Shown: positions 42,527-51,638 of the stretch, piece by piece
Numbering within the stretch: the first letter of the stretch is position 1
Layout: each line of letters begins with the position of its first letter
NCBI RefSeq assembly: GCF_020400655.1
Contig: NZ_JAINRC010000016.1
Coordinates: 176,603 to 240,602 of the forward strand
Length of the DNA stretch: 64,000 nucleotides
Direction: 5' to 3'
DNA from: Streptomyces spinosus
GTDB lineage: Bacteria > Actinomycetota > Actinomycetes > Streptomycetales > Streptomycetaceae
Made by a program: the position numbers and the translations under genes
Notes under the pieces: generated by a model
The model's database searches: none
The model's input: only the letters and a program-made list of their open reading frames with translations
Told to the model about the DNA's origin: nothing

Positions 42527-43015
42527 ATGCGACGTACGGGGGCCGTGGCGGCGGGGATCGCCGGCGGGATGCTGCTGCTCAGCGGCTGTGGCGCCGCCGA
42601 CCTGCCGCTCGCGGGGGTGCGGGCCGCGCCGGACGGGACGCCGTACGCGGTGTTCCGTCCGTGCGGTGACGACGGCTACCGGGGCCCGGCCCTGGACGGG
42701 CGGGCCCGGAGCGCCGGGAAGGGCCCGGTCACCACCGGGTGGGACGTGCGCAAGGACGGCCTGCGCGGCGACGCCGACTTCCCCCTGTTCGACCCGCCCC
42801 CCGCCTGGCACGCCCGCCACCGGGGCGCCCGGCACCTCCTGCCCCGGCACCGCTACGTCCTCCGGTTCGGGCACTACGCCGGGGGCGGCTCGTACAACGG
42901 GGTCGTGGAGTTCACCGGCGAGCGGATCGGCCGGCTGAAGCCCGGCCAGGTCTGGGCGGACGACCGGGCGATGAGCCTCGCCGCGTTCGAACGGCTCGCC
43001 GCCGACTCGTGCTGA
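42527..43015 (+). CDS. Small lipoprotein of unknown function
   Basis: A 162-residue secreted lipoprotein. The lipobox LLLSGC places the modified Cys at residue 21. The mature part carries FRPCGDDGYRGPAL, a Trp-containing middle and HRYVLRFGHYAGGGSYNGVVEFTGERI, with a final Cys. No enzyme family is recognised. It starts 16 bases after the GH30 gene and may be cotranscribed. Confidence 0.75.
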   Translation: MRRTGAVAAGIAGGMLLLSGCGAADLPLAGVRAAPDGTPYAVFRPCGDDGYRGPALDGRARSAGKGPVTTGWDVRKDGLRGDADFPLFDPPPAWHARHRGARHLLPRHRYVLRFGHYAGGGSYNGVVEFTGERIGRLKPGQVWADDRAMSLAAFERLAADSC

Positions 43016-43165
43016 GCGGCGGCCACCGGGCGGCTGGGGGACGATGAAGGGGCCGGCCCCCGGCCGGCCGGCGAACCGCGCGGCATCGGCGTCCGGCCGC
43101 CGGCCCGCCGGAGTCCCATCCGAACGACCCCGGCCGTAGCCGGCGGCCGGTGACCTGGAGCCCTC

Positions 43166-43768
43166 ATGACGACACCGCAGGACCTGTTCCTCGTCAGCCT
43201 GGACGTACCGGGCGAGCACCCCGTCGAGCAGGGCGACCTGTCGCTGGCGCTCGCCGGTGCGGAGCTGATCGACCTGCTGGGCGCCCGCGCGCTCACCCTG
43301 GACGGTGGGCGCATCGTGCCCGGGCCGGTGCTGACCACGGGCGACCGCCTGCTGGACGAGGCCGGGGCGAAGCTCGTCCGCGAGGAGCCGTACGAGACGG
43401 TCGAGGACTGGCTGTGGCGGCGCGGCGAGGGGCTGGCCGTGGCCTACCGGGACGTCCTGGAGGCCGACGGGCAGCTCACCGGGAAGCGCCGGCACTGGTG
43501 GCCGGGGCGGGGCGGGCCCGAGACCCCGGCCGACACCGCCGCGCGGCGGCACGCGACCGACCGCTGGGACTCCCACGACCCGGTGCTGACGGGCCTCGCG
43601 GGCACGCTGGGCATCGAACCCGACCGGGCGGCCTCCTCCGGACTCGACGACGAGGCGGTGGTCACCGTCCTGGCGACGGTCGGCGACGCGGTCACCGAGC
43701 TGGAGGCGGTGCGCGAGCGGCGCCGCATCGAGAACATCGCCTTCGACAACATCTGGCGGGCGCCCTGA
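43166..43768 (+). CDS. GPP34 (GOLPH3-like) family protein
   Basis: A 200-residue protein with the GPP34 features: TTPQDLFLVSLD, LSLALAGAELIDLLGARALTLDGGRIVPG and the mid-region VEDWLWRRGEGLAVAYRD, with a basic RRHWWPG loop and a C-terminal DDEAVVTVLATVGDAVTELEAVR. The eukaryotic relative GOLPH3 binds PI4P on Golgi membranes; bacterial versions are widespread in actinomycetes with unknown roles, possibly at the membrane. The N-terminal helical part and loop fit lipid binding, which is inference. Confidence 0.85.
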   Translation: MTTPQDLFLVSLDVPGEHPVEQGDLSLALAGAELIDLLGARALTLDGGRIVPGPVLTTGDRLLDEAGAKLVREEPYETVEDWLWRRGEGLAVAYRDVLEADGQLTGKRRHWWPGRGGPETPADTAARRHATDRWDSHDPVLTGLAGTLGIEPDRAASSGLDDEAVVTVLATVGDAVTELEAVRERRRIENIAFDNIWRAP

Positions 43769-43793
43769 GCGGCGCGGGACCGGCCGGCCGGCG

Positions 43794-44219
43794 TCACAGG
43801 ATCAGCTGGCCGATGCCCAGCAGGTTGCCCTCGCTGTCCCGGAACCACGCGCCCCGCTCCGCCCGCGCGCCCTTGCTCGGGTAGTTGCCCTCGATCTCGG
43901 CGATGCCGTCCCGGGTGCGCAGGCCGGGCACGTCGACGTCCTGGAACTCGACGCCCCGGCGGCGCAGCTCGGTGACGGCCGCCTCGATGTCGTCCACCTC
44001 GAAGGCCATCTGGGTGAAGGTGCCGGGCGAGGCCCCCGTCGAGCGGAACACGACGAAGTCCGCGCCCGCGCAGCGGTACAGCAGCCCGCCGGGCCGTTCG
44101 TCCACCGGGTACAGGCCGAGCTTCTCGGCGTAGAAGCGGCGGGCCCGGTCCAGGTCCCGGGCCGGCAGCCGGGTGGCGACGCGGGCCCGGGACAGCACGT
44201 CCTGGTCTTGTGAGGTCAT
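43794..44219 (-). CDS. VOC-superfamily (glyoxalase/bleomycin-resistance type) protein
   Basis: A 141-residue vicinal-oxygen-chelate fold protein: VATRLPARDLDRARRFYAEKLGL, a central ADFVVFRST, FTQMAFEVDDIEAAVTELRRRGVEF and AWFRDSEGNLLGIGQ at the C-terminus. Metal-site residues are not complete enough to infer glyoxalase activity, so it may be a binding protein. ATG at 44219. It ends the stretch before the convergent GPP34 gene and begins 13 bases from the end of cimA. Confidence 0.85.
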   Translation of the reverse strand: MTSQDQDVLSRARVATRLPARDLDRARRFYAEKLGLYPVDERPGGLLYRCAGADFVVFRSTGASPGTFTQMAFEVDDIEAAVTELRRRGVEFQDVDVPGLRTRDGIAEIEGNYPSKGARAERGAWFRDSEGNLLGIGQLIL

Positions 44220-44232
44220 GCCTCCACTGTGG

Positions 44233-45843
44233 CTACTCGGCGGGCTCCACGCCCGCACGGAGGAGGCCGTACGTGTACGCGTCCTCCAGGGCCTGCCAGG
44301 AGGCGGCGATCACGTTCTCGGCCACGCCGACCGTGGCCCACTCACCGGAGCCGTCCGAGGTGGAGATCAGCACGCGGGTGGTGGACTGGGTGCCGTGCTT
44401 GCCCTCCAGGATGCGGACCTTGTAGTCGACCAGGTCCAGCTTGGCGAGCTGCGGGTAGATCTTCTCCAGGGCCACGCGCAGGGCGCGGTCCAGGGCGTTG
44501 ACGGGGCCGTTGCCCTCGGCGGTGGCGACGATCCGCTCGCTCTTGGCCCACAGCTTCACCGTGGCCTCGTTGGCGTGGGTGCCGTCGGGCCGGTCCTCGA
44601 CGATGGCCCGCCAGGACTCGACCTCGAAGTACTTCAGCGGCCTGCCCTCGGCCTCGGCGCGCAGCAGCAGCTCGAAGGAGGCGTCCGCCGCCTCGTAGGT
44701 GTAGCCCTTGAGCTCGCGTTCCTTCACCCGCTCGACCACCCGGCCGACCAGCTCCCGGTCGCCGCTCAGGTCGATGCCCAGCTCCTTGCCCTTCAGCTCG
44801 ACCGAGGCGCGGCCGGCCATGTCGGAGACGAGCATGCGCATGGTGTTGCCGACCAGCTCGGGGTCGATGTGCTGGTACAGGTCGGGGTCGACCTTGATGG
44901 CGGAGGCGTGCAGACCGGCCTTGTGCGCGAAGGCGGAGACGCCGACGTACGGCTGGTGGGTCGAGGGCGTCAGGTTGACGACCTCGGCGATGGCGTGGGA
45001 GATGCGGGTCATCTCGCGCAGCCGGCCCTCGGGCAGCACCTTCTTGCCGTACTTCAGTTCCAGGGCGGCGACCACCGGGAACAGGTTGGCGTTGCCGACG
45101 CGTTCGCCGTAGCCGTTGGCCGTGCACTGCACGTGGGTGGCGCCCGCGTCGACGGCGGCCAGGGTGTTGGCGACCGCGCAGCCGGTGTCGTCCTGGGCGT
45201 GGATGCCGAGCCGGGCGCCGGTGTCGGCGAGGACGGTGGAGACGACCGCGTTGACCTGGGCGGGGAGCATGCCGCCGTTGGTGTCGCAGAGGACGACGAC
45301 GTCGGCGCCGGCTTCCGAGGCGGCGCGGACGACCGCCTTGGCGTACTCGGAGTTGGCGCGGTAGCCGTCGAAGAAGTGCTCGCAGTCCACGAAGACGCGG
45401 CGGCCCTGCTCGCGCAGGTACGACACGGTGTCGCGGACCATCTCCAGGTTCTCGTCCAGGGTCGTGCGCAGCGCCAGCTCCACGTGCCGGTCGTGCGCCT
45501 TGGCGACCAGGGTGATCACCGGGGCACCGGAGCTGAGCAGTGCGTTGACCTGCGGGTCCTCGGCGGCCGTGCTGCCGGCGCGGCGGGTGGCGCCGAAGGC
45601 GACCAGCTGGGCGTGGCGGAAGTCGATCTCCGCTTGCGCGCGGGCGAAGAACTCCGTGTCGCGGGGGTTCGCGCCGGGCCAGCCGCCCTCGATGAAGCCC
45701 ACGCCGAACTCGTCCAGGTGCCGGGCGATGGCGAGCTTGTCCGCGACGGTGAGGTTGATGCCCTCGCGCTGCGCGCCGTCGCGCAGCGTGGTGTCGAAGA
45801 CGTGGAACGAGTCGTCGAGCTCGCTGTTTGCCGTCTCGGTCAT
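44233..45843 (-). CDS. cimA: Citramalate synthase-type (2-isopropylmalate synthase homologue) enzyme
   Basis: A 536-residue acyl-CoA/keto-acid condensing enzyme. The DRE-TIM barrel signature HVFDTTLRDGAQREGINLT (about 14-32) and GIHAQDDTGCAVANTLAAVDAGA (about residue 203) are clear, as is HKAGLHASAI; the C-terminal third is a LeuA-type allosteric region ending STSDGSGEWATVGVAEN. The sequence is closer to the citramalate synthase (CimA) branch, which condenses acetyl-CoA with pyruvate towards isoleucine, than to canonical LeuA. Substrate assignment is by similarity. ATG at 45843. Confidence 0.88.
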   Translation of the reverse strand: MTETANSELDDSFHVFDTTLRDGAQREGINLTVADKLAIARHLDEFGVGFIEGGWPGANPRDTEFFARAQAEIDFRHAQLVAFGATRRAGSTAAEDPQVNALLSSGAPVITLVAKAHDRHVELALRTTLDENLEMVRDTVSYLREQGRRVFVDCEHFFDGYRANSEYAKAVVRAASEAGADVVVLCDTNGGMLPAQVNAVVSTVLADTGARLGIHAQDDTGCAVANTLAAVDAGATHVQCTANGYGERVGNANLFPVVAALELKYGKKVLPEGRLREMTRISHAIAEVVNLTPSTHQPYVGVSAFAHKAGLHASAIKVDPDLYQHIDPELVGNTMRMLVSDMAGRASVELKGKELGIDLSGDRELVGRVVERVKERELKGYTYEAADASFELLLRAEAEGRPLKYFEVESWRAIVEDRPDGTHANEATVKLWAKSERIVATAEGNGPVNALDRALRVALEKIYPQLAKLDLVDYKVRILEGKHGTQSTTRVLISTSDGSGEWATVGVAENVIAASWQALEDAYTYGLLRAGVEPAE

Positions 45844-45952
45844 GTCTCAAGGCTCCTGTGGGAAATCTTCGGTCTTTACCGGAATGACCGGCTCCACCGT
45901 TCCTCCATGCTCCCTCGCGCTCCGTCCCCGGCTGAGGGTGGGCCGGAAAACG

Positions 45953-45978
45953 AAAAAACCCCTCGCTGGTGCGAGAGG
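45953..45978 (-). terminator. Intrinsic terminator 110 bases upstream of cimA
   Basis: Arms CCTCTCGC and GCGAGGGG (plus coordinates 45971-45978 and 45959-45966) around a four-base loop, followed by six T residues on the minus strand (45953-45958). This is a textbook intrinsic terminator, rare in this genome type. It either ends the transcript of the upstream MFS gene or attenuates cimA. Confidence 0.85.
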
Positions 45979-46127
45979 TCTGCGCGCGGGTCGAGGACGA
46001 CGGTGGCCACCCGCACCTGGTCGGTCGAGGTGGTCACTGCGGACCGGCGCGCCTGCTGCCGATAATCATGGCGAACGAGAGCACGGGGGCAGTCTGGCAC
46101 AGCTCCGCCCCCGGCTCACCGACCGTC

Positions 46128-47429
46128 TCAGGATGCGGTCGTCACGCTGGACTCCGCGCGGGCCTTCACGCGGGCCAGATCCAGGTCCTTGGTCTCGCGC
46201 ATGGTGACGTACACCACGAGGGAGACGGCGGCGCAGCCGGCCACGTACCAGTAGAAGCCGGACTCGATGCCGCCCTTCTTGAACCACAGGGCGACGTACT
46301 CGGCGGTGCCGCCGAAGAGGGCGTTGGCGATGGCGTACGGCAGGGCGACGCCGAGCGCGCGGACGCCGGTCGGGAACAGCTCGGCCTTCACACAGGCGTT
46401 GATGGAGGTGTAGCCGGTGACCACGACCAGCGCGAGCAGGGCGAGGCCGAGGGCGGGCCAGTAGCCGTCCGCGTGCCTGAGCAGCGTCATGATCGGAACC
46501 GTCAGGAAGGTGGAGCCGACGGCGAACGTGATCAGCAGCGGGCGGCGGCCGATGCGGTCGGACAGGGCGCCCGCGAGCGGCTGGAGGCAGGCGAAGACGA
46601 TCAACGCGGTGAACGAGACGAGCGTGGCGGTCTCCTTGGACAGCCCCGCCGAGTTGGACAGGTACTTGGTCAGGTAGGTGGTGTACGTGTAGTACGCCAC
46701 CGTGCCGCCCATGGTGAGCGCGATCACCAGGAACGCCTCGCGCCGGTGCCGCCACAGCGCGCGCAGCGTGCCGCGCTCCTCGGTGTGCGAGGCGTCCTCC
46801 TCGTACACCTCCGTCTCCAGCATGGTGCGGCGCAGGTAGAAGACGACGGCCGCGCCGAGCGCGCCGACGACGAACGGGATGCGCCAGCCGTAGCTGTGCA
46901 GGGCGTCGTCGGACATCGTGCGCTGCAGGACGATCTGGAGGCCGAGGCCGGCGATCTGGCCGGCGGTCATGGACACGTATTGGAAGCTGGAGGCGAAGCC
47001 GCGCCGCCCCGGGTCCGACGCCTCGGTCAGATAGGTGGCGCTGGCCGCGTACTCGCCGCCCACCGACAGGCCCTGGAGCAGGCGGGCGACGAGCAGCACG
47101 AGGGCTCCTCCGTAGCCGGCGACCCCGTAGGTGGGGGCGACGGCGATGAGGATCGCCGAGGCCGACATGAGCGTGACGGTCAGGGTCAGCGCCGCCTTGC
47201 GGCCCTTGCGGTCACCGACCCTGCCCAGCAGCCAGCCGCCGACGGGGCGCATGAAGAAGCCGACGGCGAAGATGCCGGCGGTGTTCATCAGCTGGGCGGT
47301 GGGGTTGCCGCTGGGGAAGAAGGCGCCGGCGAAGTACGTGGCGAAGCTCGCGTACACGAACCAGTCGAACCACTCGACCATGTTGCCCGCCGAGCCGACC
47401 CAGATCCTCTTCCAGTGTTGTCGTCCCAT
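46128..47429 (-). CDS. MFS metabolite:H+ symporter
   Basis: 433 residues with about twelve predicted membrane helices. The MHS-subfamily signature is clear: GSAGNMVEWFDWFVYASFATYFA at the N-terminus, then GRVGDRKGRKAAL (loop 2-3), LQGLSVGGEYAASATYLTEAS (helix 4) and LSDRIGRRPLL (loop 8-9). Relatives move alpha-ketoglutarate, proline/betaine or dicarboxylates with protons. It is the last gene of the urease/agmatine-deiminase operon, so a nitrogenous or dicarboxylate substrate is plausible. Confidence 0.88.
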   Translation of the reverse strand: MGRQHWKRIWVGSAGNMVEWFDWFVYASFATYFAGAFFPSGNPTAQLMNTAGIFAVGFFMRPVGGWLLGRVGDRKGRKAALTLTVTLMSASAILIAVAPTYGVAGYGGALVLLVARLLQGLSVGGEYAASATYLTEASDPGRRGFASSFQYVSMTAGQIAGLGLQIVLQRTMSDDALHSYGWRIPFVVGALGAAVVFYLRRTMLETEVYEEDASHTEERGTLRALWRHRREAFLVIALTMGGTVAYYTYTTYLTKYLSNSAGLSKETATLVSFTALIVFACLQPLAGALSDRIGRRPLLITFAVGSTFLTVPIMTLLRHADGYWPALGLALLALVVVTGYTSINACVKAELFPTGVRALGVALPYAIANALFGGTAEYVALWFKKGGIESGFYWYVAGCAAVSLVVYVTMRETKDLDLARVKARAESSVTTAS

Positions 47430-47489
47430 GGGCCGTTACCTGCCCGCGCGCGGAGGAAACGATTCCGATGCGCCGCCGGACGTGCGCCG

Positions 47490-48098
47490 TCAGGGGGCCG
47501 CGGCGAGCCCGTCCTCGATGAACTCCCGGACGTGCGCGAGGACTTGTCCCCTGTCCGTGCCCCGCAGCCCGATCGCCACGTGGATGGAGAACCCGTCCAG
47601 CAGCGCGCGCAGCCTCGTCGCGAAGCGGTCCGCGTCCACCGGGCGGAACTCCCCCCGCGAGATCCCCTCGGCGATCAGGGCGACCAGGTCGCGGTGCCAC
47701 GCGCCCTCGATCGCCGCCTGCCGGGCCCGCGCGTCCTCGTCGGCGTTCTGCGAGCGGTTCCAGACCTCCAGCCACAGGGTCCAGTGCGGGTCGCGGTGCC
47801 CGTCGGGGACGTACAGGTCGACGTACCCGGACAGCCGCTCCCGCGCGCTCCCGGGACGGGCCAGCAGCCGCCCCCGTTCCGCGCCCAGCCGGCCCTCGCT
47901 CCACTCCAGGGTCCGGAGCAGCAGCTCGTCCTTGGAGCGGAAGTAGTACAGCAGGTGGCCGCTGCTCATGCCGACCTCGCGGCCCAGCCCCGCCATGGTG
48001 AGCTTCTCCAGACCGCGCTCGGCGATCATGTCCATGGCGGCGGCGAGGACCTCCTCGCGCGGCGGCGCGTTCCTGCGCGCCCGGCCCGCACCGGTCAT
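47490..48098 (-). CDS. TetR-family regulator
   Basis: 202 residues; the N-terminal helix-turn-helix is VLAAAMDMIAERGLEKLTMAGLGREV, then GMSSGHLLYYFRSKDELLLRTL (residues about 17-62). The C-terminal domain includes WTLWLEVWNRSQ and a helix (ATRLRALLDGFSIHVAIGL). It resembles the BetI branch of TetR regulators, which sense choline or similar amines. It lies in the middle of the urease operon and is the best candidate to bind the palindrome at 51639-51663. Confidence 0.88.
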   Translation of the reverse strand: MTGAGRARRNAPPREEVLAAAMDMIAERGLEKLTMAGLGREVGMSSGHLLYYFRSKDELLLRTLEWSEGRLGAERGRLLARPGSARERLSGYVDLYVPDGHRDPHWTLWLEVWNRSQNADEDARARQAAIEGAWHRDLVALIAEGISRGEFRPVDADRFATRLRALLDGFSIHVAIGLRGTDRGQVLAHVREFIEDGLAAAP

Positions 48099-48117
48099 TC
48101 TGCCGCTCCCGTGTGTG

Positions 48118-49158
48118 TCAGACCCTCGGCTGCTGTTGCGTGACGCAGTGGATACCGCCCCCGCCCGCGAAGATCGTACGCGCGTCCACCAGCGTCACCG
48201 TCCGCTCCGGGAACAGGCGCCGGAAGATCCCGGCGGCGATCTCGTCGCGCGGGTCGTCGAAGCCGCACAGCACCACACCGCCGTTGCAGAGGTAGTGGTT
48301 GATGTAGGAGTAGTCGGCCCAGTGCCCGTCCGCCTCCAGGACGGTGGGCGCGGGCACCTCCACGACCTCCAGGCGACGGCCCCGGGCGTCGGTCGCCGAC
48401 CTCAGCAGGCCGATGACCTCCTTCGTCACCTCGTGGTCGGGGTGGGCCGGGTCCGGCTGGTGGTGGGCGACCACGACGCCCGGCCGGGCGAACGCGGCGA
48501 CGATGTCGACGTGCCCGAGGGTGCCGAAGCCGTGGGGAGGGTAGTCGCCGGTCAGGCCGCGCGGCAGCCATATCGCCTTGCTGGTGCCGAGGTGGGCGTG
48601 GATCTCCGCCTCGACCTCCGCCCGGGTCCAGTGCGGGTTGCGCTCGGGGCCGAGCTGCACGGTCTCGGTGAGCAGTACGGTGCCCTCACCGTCGACGTGG
48701 ATCGCGCCGCCTTCGTTGACCAGCTTCGAGGCGTACGTCTTCGCGCCCGCGAGGTCGCAGACGTACGCGCCGATCCGGGAGTCGTGCTCCCAGCGGGCCC
48801 ATTCCTGGGCGCCCCAGCCGTTGAACGTCCAGTCCACGGCGGCCAGCCCGCCCCGGCCGTCGGTGAGGAAGGTGGGGCCGATGTCCCGCATCCAGGCGTC
48901 GTCCAGGTCCCGCTCGACGGTGTCGACGCCCGGCCCCAGCAGCGCCCGGGCGTCCTCCGACCGGCCGGGGCCGCACACGACCGTCACCGGCTCGAAGCGG
49001 CGCACGGCGCGGGCCACGGACGCCCAGGCGGTCCGTGCGGCGGCCAGGTCGTCCGGGTCGTCGAAGGTGGGGTTGGGGCTCGGCCAGGCCATCCAGGTGC
49101 GCTCGTGGGGGGCCCACTCGGCGGGCATGCGGAAGCCGTCGGCGGCGGGGGTGCTCAT
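48118..49158 (-). CDS. aguA: Agmatine deiminase
   Basis: 346 residues. Hydrolyses agmatine to N-carbamoylputrescine and ammonia. The pentein-fold motifs are present: FRMPAEWAPHERTWMAWP at the start, ERDLDDAWMRDIGPTFL (about 83-100), LVNEGGAIHVDGEGT, a His-containing GTLGHVDIVAAF, and the catalytic Cys near the end in GGGGIHCVTQQQP (about residue 338). ATG at 49158. It starts 11 bases after ureC, so the operon combines urea and agmatine nitrogen release. Confidence 0.93.
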   Translation of the reverse strand: MSTPAADGFRMPAEWAPHERTWMAWPSPNPTFDDPDDLAAARTAWASVARAVRRFEPVTVVCGPGRSEDARALLGPGVDTVERDLDDAWMRDIGPTFLTDGRGGLAAVDWTFNGWGAQEWARWEHDSRIGAYVCDLAGAKTYASKLVNEGGAIHVDGEGTVLLTETVQLGPERNPHWTRAEVEAEIHAHLGTSKAIWLPRGLTGDYPPHGFGTLGHVDIVAAFARPGVVVAHHQPDPAHPDHEVTKEVIGLLRSATDARGRRLEVVEVPAPTVLEADGHWADYSYINHYLCNGGVVLCGFDDPRDEIAAGIFRRLFPERTVTLVDARTIFAGGGGIHCVTQQQPRV

Positions 49159-49169
49159 GGCGCGGGTCC

Positions 49170-50912
49170 TTAGAGGAAGTAGAGGCGGTTGAGGGAGACG
49201 GAGTCGGCCGGCTCCGAGCGGATCGGGTCGCCGTCGAGGGTGACCAGTCCGGTGCGCCCGTCGACGTCCACCGCTCCGGTACGGGAGTTCAGCCGCAGGT
49301 CGGCGGGTCCGATGCCGCGGGTGCCGCGCACGGCGACCCTTCTGCGCCGGGTCGGCATCCGGTCGTCGCCCTGGTCGACGGCGGCGCGGGCGACGAACGC
49401 CACGGAGAGGTCGGCGGCCGTGGCGCCGTACGCCCCGAACTGCGGGCCGAGGACGAGGGGTTCGCAGGTGTCGGTGGCCGCGTTGGGGTCGCCGACCACG
49501 CCGTACGCCGGGAAGCCGGCCTTGAGGACGAGCTGTGGTTTGGCCCCGAAGTACTCCGGGCGCCACAGCACGATGTCGGCGAGCTTGCCCACCTCGATCG
49601 AGCCGACCTCGTGCGCCAGTCCGTGCGCGATGGCCGGGTTGATGGTCAGCTTGGCCATGTAGCGCAGGACGCGCGCGTTGTCGTCGCCCTCGCCGTCGCC
49701 GGCCTCCCCGTCATGGGGAAGCAGGGGTCCCAGCTCGGCCTTCATCTTGCCGGCCATGGCGAAGGTGCGGCGGACCGTCTCACCGGCGCGGCCCATGCCC
49801 TGGGCGTCGGAGGAGGTGATGCCGATCGCGCCCAGGTCGTGCAGCACGTCCTCGGCACCCATGGTGCCGGCGCGGATACGGTCGCGGGCCATGGCGGCGT
49901 CGCCGGGCAGGTCGGGCTTCAGGTCGTGGACGGAGACGATCATGCCGTAGTGCTCGGCGACCGCGTCCCGGCCGAAGGGCAGGGTGGGGTTGGTGGAGGA
50001 GCCGATGACGTTGGGGACGCCGGCCATCTTCAGCACGTTGGGCACGTGTCCGCCGCCGCAGCCCTCGATGTGGAAGGCGTGGATCGTGCGGCCCTCCAGC
50101 ACCCGCAGGGTGTCCTCGACCGACAGGCACTCGTTCAACCCGTCGCTGTGCAGGGCGACCTGGACGTCGTGCTCCTCGGCGACCCGGAGCGCGGTGTCCA
50201 GCGCGCGGGTGTGGGCGCCCATGTCCTCGTGCACCTTGAAGCCGCTCGCGCCGCCCTCGGCCAGGGCCTCCACGAGCGGCGCCGCGTGGGAGGACGAACC
50301 CCGGCCCAGGAAGCCGATGTTGACGGGCCAGGCGTCGAAGGCGTTGAAGGCGTGCCGCAGCGCCCAGGGCGAGTTGACGCCGACCCCCCACACCGGGCCG
50401 AACTCCTGCCCGATGATCGTGGTGACGCCGGAGGCGAGGGACGCCTCCATGATGCGCGGCGACAGCAGGTGCACATGGGTGTCGACGGCCCCGGCGGTGG
50501 CGATCAGCCCCTCGCCGGAGACGATCGAGGTGCCGGTGCCGACGACGACGTCCACACCGTCCAGGGTGTCCGGGTTGCCGGCCCGTCCGATGGCGCAGAC
50601 GCGGCCCTCGCGGATGCCGATGGACACCTTCCTGATCCCCTGCACCGCGTCGATCACGACGACGTTGCTGATCACGACGTCGCAGGTGTCCCGGACGGCG
50701 GCGGCCTTCAGGTGCAGTCCGTCGCGGGCGGTCTTGCCGAAGCCGGCCAGGAACTCGTCGCCGTACTTCTGCGCGTCGGACTCGACGCGGACGGTGAGCC
50801 CGGAGTCGCCGAGGCGGATGCGGTCGCCGGCGCGGGGACCGTGGGTGGCGGCGTAGGCGTGCGGGTCGATGTGGACCGACCGGCTCACCTCGCGTCCCTT
50901 CGAACGGCTCAT
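49170..50912 (-). CDS. ureC: Urease alpha subunit, divergent type
   Basis: 580 residues. All nickel-site motifs are recognisable: HVH in GAVDTHVHLLSP, the carbamylated Lys in ASGFKVHEDMGAH, His in VALHSDGLNE and GCGGGH, and Asp in TSSDAQGMGR. The active-site flap differs from classical ureases: the usual Cys before the catalytic His is replaced (SVHDLKP instead of CHHLDP). The start MSRSKGREVSRS overlaps the ureAB stop by ATGA. No ureDEFG accessory genes are in the window. Confidence 0.93.
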   Translation of the reverse strand: MSRSKGREVSRSVHIDPHAYAATHGPRAGDRIRLGDSGLTVRVESDAQKYGDEFLAGFGKTARDGLHLKAAAVRDTCDVVISNVVVIDAVQGIRKVSIGIREGRVCAIGRAGNPDTLDGVDVVVGTGTSIVSGEGLIATAGAVDTHVHLLSPRIMEASLASGVTTIIGQEFGPVWGVGVNSPWALRHAFNAFDAWPVNIGFLGRGSSSHAAPLVEALAEGGASGFKVHEDMGAHTRALDTALRVAEEHDVQVALHSDGLNECLSVEDTLRVLEGRTIHAFHIEGCGGGHVPNVLKMAGVPNVIGSSTNPTLPFGRDAVAEHYGMIVSVHDLKPDLPGDAAMARDRIRAGTMGAEDVLHDLGAIGITSSDAQGMGRAGETVRRTFAMAGKMKAELGPLLPHDGEAGDGEGDDNARVLRYMAKLTINPAIAHGLAHEVGSIEVGKLADIVLWRPEYFGAKPQLVLKAGFPAYGVVGDPNAATDTCEPLVLGPQFGAYGATAADLSVAFVARAAVDQGDDRMPTRRRRVAVRGTRGIGPADLRLNSRTGAVDVDGRTGLVTLDGDPIRSEPADSVSLNRLYFL

Positions 50913-51616
50913 CGCTCCTCGCCTCCTTCCGGCGCCGCTCCCAGGTATCCGCAGGCGGCGGCCCTGCGCAGGGCTTCCTCCTTGGCGCCCGGCGCGTCCA
51001 GCGGCCCGTCGACCAGTCCGGCGAAACCGATGGCGACGCGCTCGCCGCCGATCGGCACGAGCCCGACCTCCTCGCTCTCCCCCGGCCCGAAGCGGACCGA
51101 GGATCCGGCGGGAACGGCGAGCCGCATGCCGTAGGCCCGCCCGCGGTCGAAGTCGAGGCGCGGGTTGGCCTCGAAGAAGTGGAAGTGGGAGGTGACGGAG
51201 ACCGGCACGCTCGCGGTGTTGGTCACGCGCAGCCGGACGACGGGCCCGGGGTCGGCGTGCTGCGGGCCGGGGAGCAGGGCGCCCGGGGCGTCCGCGCCCA
51301 GCCCTGCCTCGGCCGCGCCGATGGGGTCGGAGACGACCGCGAGCCGGGAGCCGTCGTCGAAGACGGCCTCGACCATCACCTCGGCGACGACGTCGGCGAC
51401 GCCGGGCAGGACGTCGTCCGGGCCGAGCACCGACCGGGCCGCCTCGACGGCCTCCGCGAGCCGCTTGCCGTCGCGGGCGGCCTCGCAGACGGTGTCCGCG
51501 ATCAGCGCGGTGGCCTCGGGCACGTTCAGCCTGAGACCGCGCGCCCGGCGGGCCCGGGCCAGCTCGGCGGCCCCGAAGAGCAGCAGCCGGTCACGTTCCG
51601 TGGGGGTCAGTCGCAC
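50909..51616 (-). CDS. ureAB: Fused urease gamma-beta subunit
   Basis: 235 residues joining both small subunits. UreA-like part (1-100): MRLTPTERDRLLLFGAAELARARRARGL, LNVPEATALIADTVCEAARDG, VLPGVADVV. UreB-like part (about 120-228): VVRLRVTNTASVPVSVTSHFHFFEANPRLDFDR in successive blocks, ending GYLGAAPEGGEER. The fusion makes a trimer-type enzyme with UreC as in some other bacteria. GTG at 51616 follows AAGGAGG. First gene of the ureAB-ureC-aguA-tetR-MFS operon. Confidence 0.92.
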   Translation of the reverse strand: MRLTPTERDRLLLFGAAELARARRARGLRLNVPEATALIADTVCEAARDGKRLAEAVEAARSVLGPDDVLPGVADVVAEVMVEAVFDDGSRLAVVSDPIGAAEAGLGADAPGALLPGPQHADPGPVVRLRVTNTASVPVSVTSHFHFFEANPRLDFDRGRAYGMRLAVPAGSSVRFGPGESEEVGLVPIGGERVAIGFAGLVDGPLDAPGAKEEALRRAAACGYLGAAPEGGEER

Positions 51617-51638
51617 GGCGCGGCACCTCCTTGCCTTC

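Noticed and set aside
45876..46037. Leader-peptide frame with V-R-V-A-T-V-V-L before cimA
   Set aside because: It lacks a ribosome binding site and runs through the terminator instead of stopping before it, so classical leader attenuation is not supported.
46034..46069. 11-codon ATG ATT ATC frame upstream of cimA
   Set aside because: No ribosome binding site and only two isoleucine codons; too weak to call a leader peptide.
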